Notes: generated from the letters alone by a model not told the origin. 64,000 nucleotides of DNA from Chryseobacterium sp. 7 (GCF_003663845.1 NZ_RCCA01000003.1:124001-188000); one strand, 5' to 3'; positions 35,484 to 45,172 are shown, numbered from the stretch's first letter. Translations and numbers: made by a program.

Positions 35484-35890
35484 ACAAGATAAGTTTTGTA
35501 AATTGATTTTATTCTATAAATATAACAAAGTATTTGCTGTTTAGCAAGTTAAAACCCTACTTTTCAACCGTTTAATCAATGAGACAGTGATTGAAAATTT
35601 TCAAAAAATGGGGAAAATCAATCTGTGATTATGATTTTTTTTGACAGATCATAAACGTAAAGTTTTTAACAGTAAGAATTTAGGCAAGAAATAACAAGTA
35701 GGGAATCGACCATCTGATCAGATGAAATTTCATCAATAAAAAAACTACTAATTATTTTGTGTTTAAAACAGGGAGATAAGGTTTTTCATTGTAAAATGTA
35801 AGAAAATCAAAGAATTTTCAGCAATAGAATTACCAATAAGATCAGGTACCCTGATTATTCATATCTGCCTTTACAAAGGATTGAATAAAA
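35484..35890. other. Intergenic spacer with two overlapping palindromes
   Basis: No gene seen in 407 bp. Two perfect 14-bp palindromes overlap: CATCTGATCAGATG (35711-35724) and GATGAAATTTCATC (35721-35734), which share the GATG half-site. Nothing else stands out. Confidence 0.4.
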
Positions 35891-36655
35891 TTAATTCAGG
35901 ATTCCGTTCATTTCGGTTAAAATGATTGGCTTTCCATCCGTAATTACAAGAGTATGCTCATGCTGAGCCATATAACCGCCTTTATTTCCCACCATCGTCC
36001 AACCATCTTTTAATTCAACAGCAAGATTGGAATCAGTTGAGATAAAAGTTTCAATAGCCACAACGGAGTTTTTCTTAAAACGTCTGGTGTCATAGCGGTT
36101 CCTGTAGTTCAGTAATTCATCGGGCTGCTCGTGCAAGCTTTTTCCTACTCCATGGCCGGCAAGATTCTTAATGACTTTAAGCCCTCTTTTCTTGGCTTCT
36201 GTTTCCATTAAATATCCTATGTCAGCTATTTTCACACCGCCTTTTATGTTGTCGATTGCTTTTCTCAAAATATCTTTAGATGCCTCCACCAATTTCTGAT
36301 GTCCGTGAATATCTTTTCCGATGACAAATGAGCTTCCATTATCAGCCCAATATCCATCCAGCTCTGCAGAAACATCAATATTAATCAGATCTCCTTCTTT
36401 CAAAATCCTATGATCAGTGGGAATACCATGGCAAAATTCATTATCCACACTAATACACGTCCAGCCAGGAAATCCATACGTCAGATAAGGAGCCGATTTT
36501 GCCCCAAAACCTTCCAGTATTTTGGCTCCATATTCGTCAAGATCTTTCGTGGTCATTCCCGGTTCAGCGTAATCCATCATCTTCTTTAGGGTGAAGGCAA
36601 CCGCTTCACTTACTTTTTGCATTCCGAGCATCTGATCTTCGTTGGTGATTGACAT
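35891..36655 (-). CDS. map: Type I methionyl aminopeptidase
   Basis: A 254-residue protein of the M24A family. It removes the initiator Met from new proteins. Metal ligands are in INIDVSAELDGYWADNG (two Asp), LAGHGVGKSLHE (His), VVAIETF (Glu) and HEHTLVITDG (Glu). The cytosolic form without extension is complete. It has an ATG at 36655 and is separated from the next upstream gene by a hairpin. Confidence 0.95.
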   Translation of the reverse strand: MSITNEDQMLGMQKVSEAVAFTLKKMMDYAEPGMTTKDLDEYGAKILEGFGAKSAPYLTYGFPGWTCISVDNEFCHGIPTDHRILKEGDLINIDVSAELDGYWADNGSSFVIGKDIHGHQKLVEASKDILRKAIDNIKGGVKIADIGYLMETEAKKRGLKVIKNLAGHGVGKSLHEQPDELLNYRNRYDTRRFKKNSVVAIETFISTDSNLAVELKDGWTMVGNKGGYMAQHEHTLVITDGKPIILTEMNGILN

Positions 36656-36748
36656 AGTTTTTGGATTATTGTTGATAACTACAAAGTTAGGAAATTAAAA
36701 TATTACAGTACAGCTATTTCCGTTGTACAAATCCATTTATAAAAAATT

Positions 36749-36808
36749 AAAGCCACTGCAGTTGCAGTGACTTTGTACTTTGTTTATGGAAACGAGCGAG
36801 ACGCTCGT
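36749..36808. terminator. Hairpins between map and the upstream small gene
   Basis: CACTGCA (36754-36760) pairs with TGCAGTG (36763-36769), flanked by AAAG/CTTT, then a T-tract on the minus strand: terminator of the gene at 36821. Next to it ACGAGCG (36792-36798) pairs with CGCTCGT (36802-36808), possibly a dispersed element. Confidence 0.6.
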
Positions 36809-36820
36809 GTCAGCAGGATA

Positions 36821-37165
36821 CTAATTATTTAAACCAAATTTATCTTCATAATTAAACCTTTCGATTCTACTAGATTTTTTTATAACTATTTCCAAAGAAC
36901 CCTTTGGCTTTATTATTGAATCTCCAACGAAAATTTTTCCCCACCAGTCTCTATAAATAATTATACTATCGTTATTTCCGTAGACTAAGAATGGTATATT
37001 ATGATTATCATAATTTATATATTTTTTGATGACTAAGGATTTTATTTCTTTTTCTCTCACTTCATCTAAAAAACCACCTCCACTTTCTGATGAAAATTTA
37101 CGATTGTACAAAAAAATTACCGTAATAATAATTAACGCTATTAATAAACTCTTATTTCTATTCAT
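36821..37165 (-). CDS. Small membrane-anchored hypothetical protein
   Basis: A 114-residue protein with one N-terminal membrane helix (SLLIALIIITVIFLY) and a beta-rich outer part with Ile/Tyr repeats (NDSIIIYRDWWGKIFVGDSII). It follows a decayed stretch on the same strand. Its size and place would fit an orphan immunity gene, but this is only context. No family recognised. Confidence 0.55.
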   Translation of the reverse strand: MNRNKSLLIALIIITVIFLYNRKFSSESGGGFLDEVREKEIKSLVIKKYINYDNHNIPFLVYGNNDSIIIYRDWWGKIFVGDSIIKPKGSLEIVIKKSSRIERFNYEDKFGLNN

Positions 37166-37189
37166 TATTTATAATCTTTAGATGTATCG

Positions 37190-37660
37190 CTAACAAATCT
37201 AGTTTATGTTCTGGATATTAAAACTCCAAATGAAGGCTTATTTTGAAACCACTACTATTTGACACAGACCAGCCATAAGAATAATAAAATTTTCCTCCAA
37301 AAGTCCCCGTATTTGAATCTGCCACATAACCAACACCTCCAGTAACCCCAACAGAACCCATTAATTTTTGTAAAAAAAATAAATTTGAGAACAATATTGA
37401 AATAATTAGAAGTAGACTATTCAGGTGTTGGTGTTGTATTAACTTTTCCTTTTAAAATTTTCATAATCTTTATCTTTTTTCAAATTGCTGTTTCGACTAC
37501 AACACTAGGATTTCCAGTTTTTTTTAGCTTTATCACTAACTTGATTAGGATTGATATCTTTTTGCTAAACTACTTCCTGAGCAGACATGCTCAAGCCTAT
37601 GCATATGATAAATGCACCGAGATAAGTTTTCTCATTTCAATATTGTTTTCTGAGTTACGA
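37190..37660 (-). pseudogene. Decayed secreted gene(s)
   Basis: Minus-strand remnants. Near 37640 an ATG gives MRKLISV, and after a frame change a signal-peptide-like AFIICIGLSMSAQEVV and then QKDINPNQVSDKAKK, with stops between. Downstream, near 37350-37210, an open frame lacking a good start encodes MGSVGVTGGVGYVADSNTGT...ISLHLEF and a stop, like the C-terminal end of a secreted repeat protein. The sum looks like one or two genes with several lesions. Shared promoter element D lies upstream. Confidence 0.5.
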
Positions 37661-37762
37661 ACTAGTTTATTAAAAAACTTTGCAAATCTAACACCTTTTA
37701 AGACTTAAAAATCAATAATTAAATCTTATTTATAATATATAAGATTCTATTTCATTCTGATG

Positions 37763-37799
37763 CAAAAATATCTATGTGGTACGACAGAACATGTCGTAT
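37763..37799 (-). promoter_or_regulatory. Shared accessory promoter element, copy D (decayed gene)
   Basis: On the minus strand: ATACGACATGTTCTGTCG, 15 nt, TTTG. The -7 box is TATTTTTG. Here the dyad is perfect: TACGACA and TGTCGTA separated by 5 nt. It faces the decayed locus at 37190-37660. A further -7 box TAGATTTG is at 37683-37690. Confidence 0.7.
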
Positions 37800-37803
37800 T
37801 AAA

Positions 37804-37840
37804 AAACAAAAAGGGTCGATCCTAAAAGAATCGACCCCAA
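37804..37840 (-). terminator. Terminator of the RND efflux operon
   Basis: GGGTCGAT (37813-37820) pairs with ATCGACCC (37830-37837); the minus strand continues into a T-rich run. Confidence 0.8.
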
Positions 37841-37875
37841 AACATTAACTGTTTATTGATAGAATTATGATGTTT

Positions 37876-39333
37876 CTATTTCCAGCCTCCACCTAAACTT
37901 TTATAGATGTCGACTACTGTACTGAGCTGTTTCTGTTTTGCTTCGATGAGCTCCATTTTAGCATCCAGCGCATCTCTCTGGTTCAAAAGAACCTCAAGAT
38001 AATCCGCTCTTGAATTACGGAATAACTGATTGGCAATATCAATAGATTGATCCAGAGCCTTGGTTTCCTGTGATTTCAATTGATAGTACTGATCTATATT
38101 TTTAACCTTCGACATTAAATTTGCAACATCCAGATAAGCATTTAATATGGTTTTATCATATTCATATAACGCTTGAACCTGTTTTGCATCTGCCGTCTGG
38201 AAATTAGCTTTTATCGCACTCTTATTGATAAGCGGCCCCGCAAGTTCTCCTGCCAGATTGTAAGCAATAGATTCCGGCATTTTAACAAGATATGAAGGTT
38301 TAAAAGCCTCCAGCCCTAATGTTGCAGAAATTTCCAAAGAAGGGTAAAATTCTTTTCTTGCCGCTTCAACATCTAATTTTGAAGCTTTTAATTCTAATTC
38401 TGCCTGTTTAATGTCAGGACGATTTGCCAATAACTGTGACGGAATTCCGGTATACACTGTAGGAGGAATGGTAGACATAAAGTTTTCCTTTGCCCTCACA
38501 ATTGGTTGTGGATATCTTCCCAGCAAAGCATTAATTTCATTTTCCTTTTCAGTAATCTGCTGACGAATGGTGTATTCTGCAGCCTTGGATTTTGCCAATT
38601 CTGCTTCAAATTTCTTCACCGCAAGTTCTGTTGCCGCTGCGGCTTCTTTTTGAATTTTGGAAATTTCCAATGCTCTTTGCTGAAGCTTAATATACTGCTG
38701 TATGATATCCAGTTGGTTATCCAGAGCCAACAGTTCATAATAATTATCAGCAACTTCTTCAATAAGATTAGACAAAACGAAGTTCTTCCCTTCCACTGTA
38801 GAAAGATAATGAGCCACAGCAGATTCTTTTTCCGTTCTGAGTTTTTTCCAGATATCAATTTCCCAGCTTGCATTTAATCCTGCTTCGAAATTTCCAAGCG
38901 GATCCGGCATTTCTTTTCCTGGTTCAATTTCTGTGGTAGCATCACCTGCTCCTTCGCTCGTATAACGACCAGATTTTTTCAGTCCTGCTCCTATTCCTGC
39001 AGAAACCGTTGGAGTAAGTCTTCCTTTTTTAGCTAAAACACCACTTTTCGCAATTTCAATTTCCTGAAGAGTGATTAGCAGCTCCTGATTATTTTTTAAA
39101 GCTGTTTCAATAAGGGTTACCAGGTTAGGATCTGTAAAGAACTGTCTCCATGGCGTTGTTCCGCTATTGTTATTAGCATCCTGCTGTTCTTCCTGATTAA
39201 AGTTCTGAGGAATGTTTTCTTTTACCTCGTCTTTTATGACAGTCGCCATGGGCGCCTTACAACTTGCAAGTACAAGTGATAAGGCAATGGCTGCGATTAT
39301 ATTTTTAGTCTTCGAATTTTCCATCATGTTCAT
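37876..39333 (-). CDS. RND efflux outer-membrane channel (TolC/NodT family)
   Basis: A 485-residue lipoprotein of the OprM/NodT type (LVLASC lipobox near residue 25). Family features are the conserved TPWRQFFTDPNLVTLIETALKNN start, then two long helical repeats with ANRPDIKQAELELKASKLDV and a second half ending in LNQRDALDAKMELIEAKQKQL. It forms the outer-membrane duct of the pump encoded upstream. Its start codons (39333, or 39324) overlap the end of the pump gene, so translation is coupled. Confidence 0.93.
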   Translation of the reverse strand: MNMMENSKTKNIIAAIALSLVLASCKAPMATVIKDEVKENIPQNFNQEEQQDANNNSGTTPWRQFFTDPNLVTLIETALKNNQELLITLQEIEIAKSGVLAKKGRLTPTVSAGIGAGLKKSGRYTSEGAGDATTEIEPGKEMPDPLGNFEAGLNASWEIDIWKKLRTEKESAVAHYLSTVEGKNFVLSNLIEEVADNYYELLALDNQLDIIQQYIKLQQRALEISKIQKEAAAATELAVKKFEAELAKSKAAEYTIRQQITEKENEINALLGRYPQPIVRAKENFMSTIPPTVYTGIPSQLLANRPDIKQAELELKASKLDVEAARKEFYPSLEISATLGLEAFKPSYLVKMPESIAYNLAGELAGPLINKSAIKANFQTADAKQVQALYEYDKTILNAYLDVANLMSKVKNIDQYYQLKSQETKALDQSIDIANQLFRNSRADYLEVLLNQRDALDAKMELIEAKQKQLSTVVDIYKSLGGGWK

Positions 39334-42300
39334 AAGGTTCAGTTTGTTCTGTTAGGGGATTTTCTTCTTCATATCTGGCCAGTCTTGACTTATCAGCAAT
39401 GGTTCCGAAGATATAATACAATCCTGGGATAATCATCAATCCGAAAATGGTTCCGATTAACATCCCTCCTGCTGCTGCTGTACCAATGGTTCTGTTACCG
39501 ATTGCTCCCGGTCCTGTTGCAATAACCAATGGAATCAGTCCCGCTACGAATGCAAATGATGTCATCAAAATCGGACGGAAACGAATAGCTGCCCCTTCAA
39601 TAGCCGCTTTTGCTACAGGGATTCCTTCTTCAGCTTTCTTCTGTACGGCAAACTCTACAATTAACACGGCATTTTTACCTAAAAGTCCGATAAGCATTAC
39701 CATTGCCACCTGTGCATAGATATTGTTTTCTAATCCTAAAAGTTTTAAACATAAAAAGGCTCCGAAAATACCCGTTGGCAAAGATAAAATTACCGGCAAC
39801 GGAAGAATAAAGCTTTCATACTGTGCAGAAAGGATTAAATAAACGAATCCTAAACATACCAGGAAGATAAATACGGCTTCATTTCCTCGGCTTACTTCAT
39901 CCTTAGAAATACCCGCCCAGTCAATACCAAATCCTCTTGGAAGTGTTTTATCCGCAACTTCCTGAATGGCCTGGATGGCCTGTCCACTACTATATCCTGG
40001 TGCCGGAGTTCCACTCACCTCTGCTGAATTATACATGTTGTGTCTCGTGATTTCTGACAATCCGTATACTTTTTCCAATCTCATAAAATCTGAGTAAGGA
40101 ACCATCTGGTCTTTATCATTTTTCACATAGAGCTTCAACAGGTCACTCGGCAAGGCTCTATATTGAGGACCTGCCTGAACAATTACCTTATAAGGCCTGT
40201 CGAAACGAATGAAACTCGTTTCATAGTTAGATCCAATTAACGTAGATAAGTTATCCATCGCTTTTTCAATCGTTACACCTTTCTGTTCCGCAAGATCATT
40301 ATCAATCTTAAGCATATATTGTGGGAAACTCGCAGAATAGAATGTAAATGCCGATCCAAGTTCCGGACGTTTTTTAAGCTCCTTCACAAAATCATTACTT
40401 ACCTGCTCCATTTTATGATAATCCCCACTTCCTGCTTTATCCAGCAAACGAAGTTCAAAACCTCCCGCAGCTCCATACCCTGGTACTGAAGGCGGCTGGA
40501 AGAATTCAATATTGGCTCCTGGAATATTTTTGGCTTTTTCCTCCAGCTTTTCAATAATTTCTGCAGCTGACTCTTTACGTTCTTCCCAACTTTTAAGGTT
40601 GATCAAACAGGTTCCCGAGTTAGATCCGGTACCTTCTGTCAGAATCTCATATCCTGCAAGGGATGAAACAGACTGTACTCCATCAATACCTTCAGATTCT
40701 CTTAAAAGTTCTTTAGCAATCTGATTGGTTCTTTCCAATGTAGATCCCGGAGGGGTCTGGATAATGGCGTAGATCATCCCCTGGTCTTCTGCCGGAATAA
40801 ATCCTGAAGGCAAAGAGTTACTCAGGAAGAATGTACAGGCACAAAATGCTAATAGTAACGGTAACGTTATTGTTTTTTTCGTCACTGTTTTGTTCAGCAT
40901 CTTTTCATATCTTCCAGCTCCTTTTGTAAATATATTATTGAATTTATCAAGGAAAATAGTAATTAGAGTCTTCTTTTTAGTTTTTCCATGATTATTTTTC
41001 AGAATCAGGGCACACAATGCTGGCGTCAAAGTAAGAGCCACAATCCCTGATAAGATAATGGATGAAGCCATTGTAATAGAGAACTGACGGTAGAATACCC
41101 CAACCGGACCTGACATAAATGCAATCGGGATAAATACGGATGCCATTACCAGCGTAATTGCGATAATTGCCCCACTAATCTCATGCATTGCTTCTTCCGT
41201 TGCTTTTAATGGAGAAAGATTTTTTTCTTCCATCTTAGCGTGAACGGCCTCAATTACTACAATCGCATCATCTACTACAACCCCGATCGCCATTACCAAG
41301 GCAAAGAGGGAAATCATATTCAGCGTAATCCCGAATGCGGACATCACAGCGAATGTTCCTACTAATGAAACCGGAACGGCTAGCGCCGGAATTAATGTAG
41401 AACGCCAATCTCCAAGGAATAAGAATACCACGATGGCTACCAAAACGAAAGCTTCAAATAATGTGTGAATTACTTTTTCCATGGATGCATCCAGGAATCT
41501 GGAAACGTCATAACTGATATCGTAATGCATTCCTTTAGGGAAGTTATTCTTTTCAAGATCTTTCATCAATGCTTTTACGTTTTTAATAACGTCACTTGCA
41601 TTGGATCCATAGGATTGTTTTACGGTAATTGCAGCAGAAGGCTTCCCGTTCAATGTAGAATAAATATCATACATGGAGCTTCCGAATTCTATATCAGCTA
41701 CGTCTTTCAATCTTACAGATTCTCCATCCGGTTTTGCCTTTAGAATAATGTTTCCGTAATCTTTTTCATTGTTGAAACGACCCGAATATTTTAAGATGTA
41801 TTCAAATGACTGAGAGCGTTTTCCGGAGCTTTCTCCTGTTTTACCCGGAGATGCTTCTAAACTTTGCTCATTCAGAGATTCCATTACTTCATCTGCTGAG
41901 ATATTATAGGCTGTTAACCTGTCCGGCTTAAGCCAGATACGCATTGCATATTCACGGGTTCCCAGGATATCGGCAAAACCTACCCCGCTTACCCTTCTCA
42001 ATTCAGACATTACGTTGATATCTGCATAGTTGAAAAGGAATTTCTGGTCAGCTTTAGGATCATCACTGTACAGGTTAATGTACATCAACATGTTGGGTTC
42101 CTCACGCGTGATCTTTACCCCTTCACGCACTACAAGAGGCGGAAGTTTATTCACCACCGAAGATACACGGTTCTGCACATTTACTGCAGCTACATTGGGA
42201 TCTGTCCCCAGATCAAATACAAGCTGAATGGAAGCTTCCCCGTCATTTCCTGCATCTGAGGTCATATATTTCATACCCGGAACTCCATTTAATCCTCTTT

Positions 42301-42496
42301 CCAGAGGGATTACCACGGATTTAATCAACAATTCGTTGTTAGCTCCCGGATATTCTGCGGTAATATTTACTTTAGGCGGAGAAATAGATGGGAACTGAGT
42401 CACCGGAAGTTTTACCAATGACAAAACCCCCATAAATACAATAATCAATGAGATTACTATTGACAGAACAGGTCTGCGAATGAATTTTTTAAACAT
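39305..42496 (-). CDS. RND efflux pump, HAE1 inner-membrane transporter
   Basis: A 1063-residue protein of the AcrB/MexB type: 12 membrane helices with two large periplasmic loops. The proton-relay Asp pair is in GVVVDDAIVVIEAV (TM4). Other landmarks are KLPVTQFPSISPPKVNI at the start and LILSAQYESFILPLPV in the second half. Full length for the family. It exports hydrophobic compounds by proton motive force together with the adaptor (42518) and channel (37876). The gene is 21 bp downstream of the adaptor. Confidence 0.95.
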   Translation of the reverse strand: MFKKFIRRPVLSIVISLIIVFMGVLSLVKLPVTQFPSISPPKVNITAEYPGANNELLIKSVVIPLERGLNGVPGMKYMTSDAGNDGEASIQLVFDLGTDPNVAAVNVQNRVSSVVNKLPPLVVREGVKITREEPNMLMYINLYSDDPKADQKFLFNYADINVMSELRRVSGVGFADILGTREYAMRIWLKPDRLTAYNISADEVMESLNEQSLEASPGKTGESSGKRSQSFEYILKYSGRFNNEKDYGNIILKAKPDGESVRLKDVADIEFGSSMYDIYSTLNGKPSAAITVKQSYGSNASDVIKNVKALMKDLEKNNFPKGMHYDISYDVSRFLDASMEKVIHTLFEAFVLVAIVVFLFLGDWRSTLIPALAVPVSLVGTFAVMSAFGITLNMISLFALVMAIGVVVDDAIVVIEAVHAKMEEKNLSPLKATEEAMHEISGAIIAITLVMASVFIPIAFMSGPVGVFYRQFSITMASSIILSGIVALTLTPALCALILKNNHGKTKKKTLITIFLDKFNNIFTKGAGRYEKMLNKTVTKKTITLPLLLAFCACTFFLSNSLPSGFIPAEDQGMIYAIIQTPPGSTLERTNQIAKELLRESEGIDGVQSVSSLAGYEILTEGTGSNSGTCLINLKSWEERKESAAEIIEKLEEKAKNIPGANIEFFQPPSVPGYGAAGGFELRLLDKAGSGDYHKMEQVSNDFVKELKKRPELGSAFTFYSASFPQYMLKIDNDLAEQKGVTIEKAMDNLSTLIGSNYETSFIRFDRPYKVIVQAGPQYRALPSDLLKLYVKNDKDQMVPYSDFMRLEKVYGLSEITRHNMYNSAEVSGTPAPGYSSGQAIQAIQEVADKTLPRGFGIDWAGISKDEVSRGNEAVFIFLVCLGFVYLILSAQYESFILPLPVILSLPTGIFGAFLCLKLLGLENNIYAQVAMVMLIGLLGKNAVLIVEFAVQKKAEEGIPVAKAAIEGAAIRFRPILMTSFAFVAGLIPLVIATGPGAIGNRTIGTAAAGGMLIGTIFGLMIIPGLYYIFGTIADKSRLARYEEENPLTEQTEPYEHDGKFED

Positions 42497-42517
42497 ACTG
42501 CTTCATTTTAGAGACCA

Positions 42518-43603
42518 CTACTCTGCTTTTAATTTCAATGATTGAAGAACTTTCTTAGGATCCTGGAATTTTGTCTTCACCTTTTGATCATCCTTTACCT
42601 TCTGAACTCCTTCCAGAAGAATCTGATCTCCTTTTGAGATTCCTGAACCTACAATATAGAGATCCGGCAGTTCGTAAGCAATTTTAATATTTCTGGATTT
42701 TGCTACTCCGTTTTTGTCAATAACAAATACATATTTCTGATCCTGAATTTCATAGGTAGATTTCTGTGGAATAATCAAACCGTTATGAACAGGTACTGTC
42801 ATCTGTATTTTTCCTGTTTCGCCATTTCTCAGAAGCTTATCAGGGTTAGGGAACTTGGCACGGAAAGCAATATTTCCGGTCTCGTTATCAAATTCTCCTT
42901 CAATGGTCTGGATCTCTCCTTTTTGGGTATACATTTCTCCATTGGCAGTGATCAGGGATACCTGATTGCTTCCTCTGTCTGCAGCGTGAGTCTGATAACT
43001 TAAATATTCAGGCTCAGAAACATTGAAATACGTATAGATATTGGTATTATCTGACAAGGATGTCAAAAGATCTCCTTCATCTACAAGACTTCCTAGTTTC
43101 AAAGGAATCCTGTTGATAATGCCGGAGAATGGTGCTTTAATATCAGTAAATGAAAGGTGAATCTGAGCCAGTTTCATCTCAGCATTAGCGGCATCCAGTT
43201 TGGCTTTTGCCATTGCTTTTTCATTTTTGGAAACAATGTTGTTTCCTGCCAATGTACTTGCATTTTTCAGCTCAATAGAAGCCTGTTCTACCTCTGCCTG
43301 TGCTTTTAATAATTCTGCCTGATACAGTTTAGGCATAATTCGGAACAATGTTTGCCCGGCCTGTACGTACTGTCCTTCATCTACAAAGATTTTTTCCAGG
43401 AAACCTTTTTCCTGAGCTCTTACTTCAATGTTTTTTACAGATTGAATCTGGGCTACGTATTCTTTGTTGATTACGGTATCCATTACCACAGGGGACGTCA
43501 CCGGATATACGGTAACTTCTTCTTTTTCTTCTTTTTTCTTATTGCAGCCAACCGCCAACAGAAGGGCACTCAGCGCAATTCCCGAAGCAACTCTTTTTAT
43601 CAT
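42518..43603 (-). CDS. RND efflux periplasmic adaptor (membrane fusion lipoprotein)
   Basis: A 361-residue lipoprotein. The ATG at 43603 is chosen because it starts a lipoprotein signal (MIKRVASGIALSALLLAVGC); the upstream extension to 43690 is not signal-like. It has the barrel-sandwich motif (VRAQEKGFLEKIFVDEGQYV), a coiled-coil hairpin, and the return lipoyl half (FTDIKAPFSGIINRIPLKLG). It joins the pump to the channel. It is the first gene of the operon; no local regulator is next to it. Confidence 0.93.
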   Translation of the reverse strand: MIKRVASGIALSALLLAVGCNKKKEEKEEVTVYPVTSPVVMDTVINKEYVAQIQSVKNIEVRAQEKGFLEKIFVDEGQYVQAGQTLFRIMPKLYQAELLKAQAEVEQASIELKNASTLAGNNIVSKNEKAMAKAKLDAANAEMKLAQIHLSFTDIKAPFSGIINRIPLKLGSLVDEGDLLTSLSDNTNIYTYFNVSEPEYLSYQTHAADRGSNQVSLITANGEMYTQKGEIQTIEGEFDNETGNIAFRAKFPNPDKLLRNGETGKIQMTVPVHNGLIIPQKSTYEIQDQKYVFVIDKNGVAKSRNIKIAYELPDLYIVGSGISKGDQILLEGVQKVKDDQKVKTKFQDPKKVLQSLKLKAE

Positions 43604-43745
43604 AATTCTAGAGTTTATATAAATCGTTAATGTTTTGTAGAAATAAAACGGTAATAAGAAAGGTACGTTGTGATGATTACCGGCATACACAACGCAAGTT
43701 CTTTCTACCCGGAATCAGGCAGAAAATAAATAGAACGGAGAAATT

Positions 43746-44132
43746 TTAAATTCTAATAGAACGGATAAGAATAAATCTTTTGGTCGCCAAACCAAGAACA
43801 AAGCCATGAATATCCGGTTTTGACCGTTTAAAGCTTTTTAATCCGAAAATATAAATCAAACTGAAAACTCCTGTGAAAAGGACAATAGCCTGCCATACAT
43901 CAGATAACTGGAAATCATTTTCTGTAAGTTCAAAGGTGGAGGTGTTTATATTATCAGCCATTTGCTGAACAGACAGCTTTTCAAAAGTCTGATTCAGGCG
44001 GTTAACTCTTTTGGGCATATGATGAGAAGAATGACCAGTATAGTCATTTCGAAGAGTCTTAACATCAATTCTACTTTCTACTACAAAGAGCAGAAAAAGA
44101 CCGGTTAAAAAGTATACTACGAAGTTTCTCAT
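43746..44132 (-). CDS. Hypothetical membrane protein
   Basis: A 128-residue protein. I prefer the ATG at 44132 (MRNFVVYFLTGLFLLFV), which begins a hydrophobic segment; the upstream extension to 44186 lacks this pattern. A second membrane segment lies near residues 75-93 (WQAIVLFTGVFSLIYIFGL). The region between contains SSHHMPKRVNRLNQ, which is His-rich. Placed upstream of the efflux operon on the same strand. Function unknown. Confidence 0.6.
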   Translation of the reverse strand: MRNFVVYFLTGLFLLFVVESRIDVKTLRNDYTGHSSHHMPKRVNRLNQTFEKLSVQQMADNINTSTFELTENDFQLSDVWQAIVLFTGVFSLIYIFGLKSFKRSKPDIHGFVLGLATKRFILIRSIRI

Positions 44133-44186
44133 TTTGAAGTTGCAAATGTACACCCAGATTATGATATTTCCATCATGGATTAACAA

Positions 44187-44779
44187 AATTTAACTATCCT
44201 TTAAAATACCTGAATAAAAAATTTAATAAATTGCGAATAAATCCTTTATTCAAGCACTATAGGAACAATCGTGATATTCCATCTGTGTAGGTTTCAATTT
44301 TCAAAAATCAAGCCAAATTTTATATCCTGAAAAACTTATAGACATAAATCTATTGCTTTTTTAGACATTTTTAAAGGCTGTTTACCTTTCATTTGAAGTA
44401 TGTTTTATTATTGAATTAAAATAACTTAACCTAACTTTTATCATGATTCCAGATTATTAATATTAACTTATTGTCTCTCTTTCTTTTTTGAATTACTTTT
44501 GCCAAAAATTAACACAAACAAATGAAAAGAAACTACAATATCTTCCTGAAAATAAGACGCTTAAAAATCCCTTATTAACCCCTATCTCTCTAATTTTTAT
44601 ACGATAAATATTATTTTTGGTTTCCTGAAAAACGATTCATAAAACAGTGAGATAAATCTACTTTAATTTATACTTTCCGTTAGTTTATGAAAATTTAACA
44701 TATATTTATTAAAAATATTTGTAAATTTATAAGGCATTAATATCATTATTCATGAAACACTTTAAAATCACATCTCACT
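44187..44779 (+). other. Long spacer with a promoter and an 18-residue open frame
   Basis: About 590 bp. A TTG at 44471-44473 and TACTTTTG at 44494-44501 (20-nt spacer) form a good promoter. It is followed by a short frame at 44522-44578 encoding MKRNYNIFLKIRRLKIPY. No other gene is seen; the next gene starts at 44780, so this could be a leader peptide or leader RNA. Confidence 0.35.
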
Positions 44780-45172
44780 ATGAAAAAATTATTAGTACCA
44801 GTCCTTTTTGGATTGACCATTGTTTCCCTAACAGCGTGTAAGCATCCCGGAAAAGAAGCTGAAACCTTTACCGCTGCTGCCCCAGAAAATGCAGACGACA
44901 TTTCCAAAAATGTGTATGTTGACAGCTATGGAGAAAAGATAGAAGTAACCATCAACAACACCAAAAATACCGCAACAATACATTTAAACGGTAAAACTTT
45001 TGACCTTAAAAAAAGTGATGCTCTACCGGAGTACACAGCCTCTAATGAAGAGTATCAATATTCTGATATTAAGGGAAATATAACTTTCCTGAAGAAGAAT
45101 GCAGATATGGTCCTGTTCCATCTTAAACAGGCAAAAAAACAGTCTGGCCCGGCGAAAATGGCATCTTATTAG
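44780..45172 (+). CDS. Small lipoprotein, MliC-like
   Basis: A 130-residue lipoprotein (MKKLLVPVLFGLTIVSLTAC). The mature part, YVDSYGEKIEVTINNTKNTATIHLNGKTFDLKK...YSDIKGNITFLKKNADM, follows the strand pattern of MliC-type lysozyme inhibitors. It lacks their usual first Cys, so the match is moderate. If right, it would protect peptidoglycan from host lysozyme. It is 34 bp upstream of the META-domain gene and probably cotranscribed with it. Confidence 0.65.
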   Translation: MKKLLVPVLFGLTIVSLTACKHPGKEAETFTAAAPENADDISKNVYVDSYGEKIEVTINNTKNTATIHLNGKTFDLKKSDALPEYTASNEEYQYSDIKGNITFLKKNADMVLFHLKQAKKQSGPAKMASY

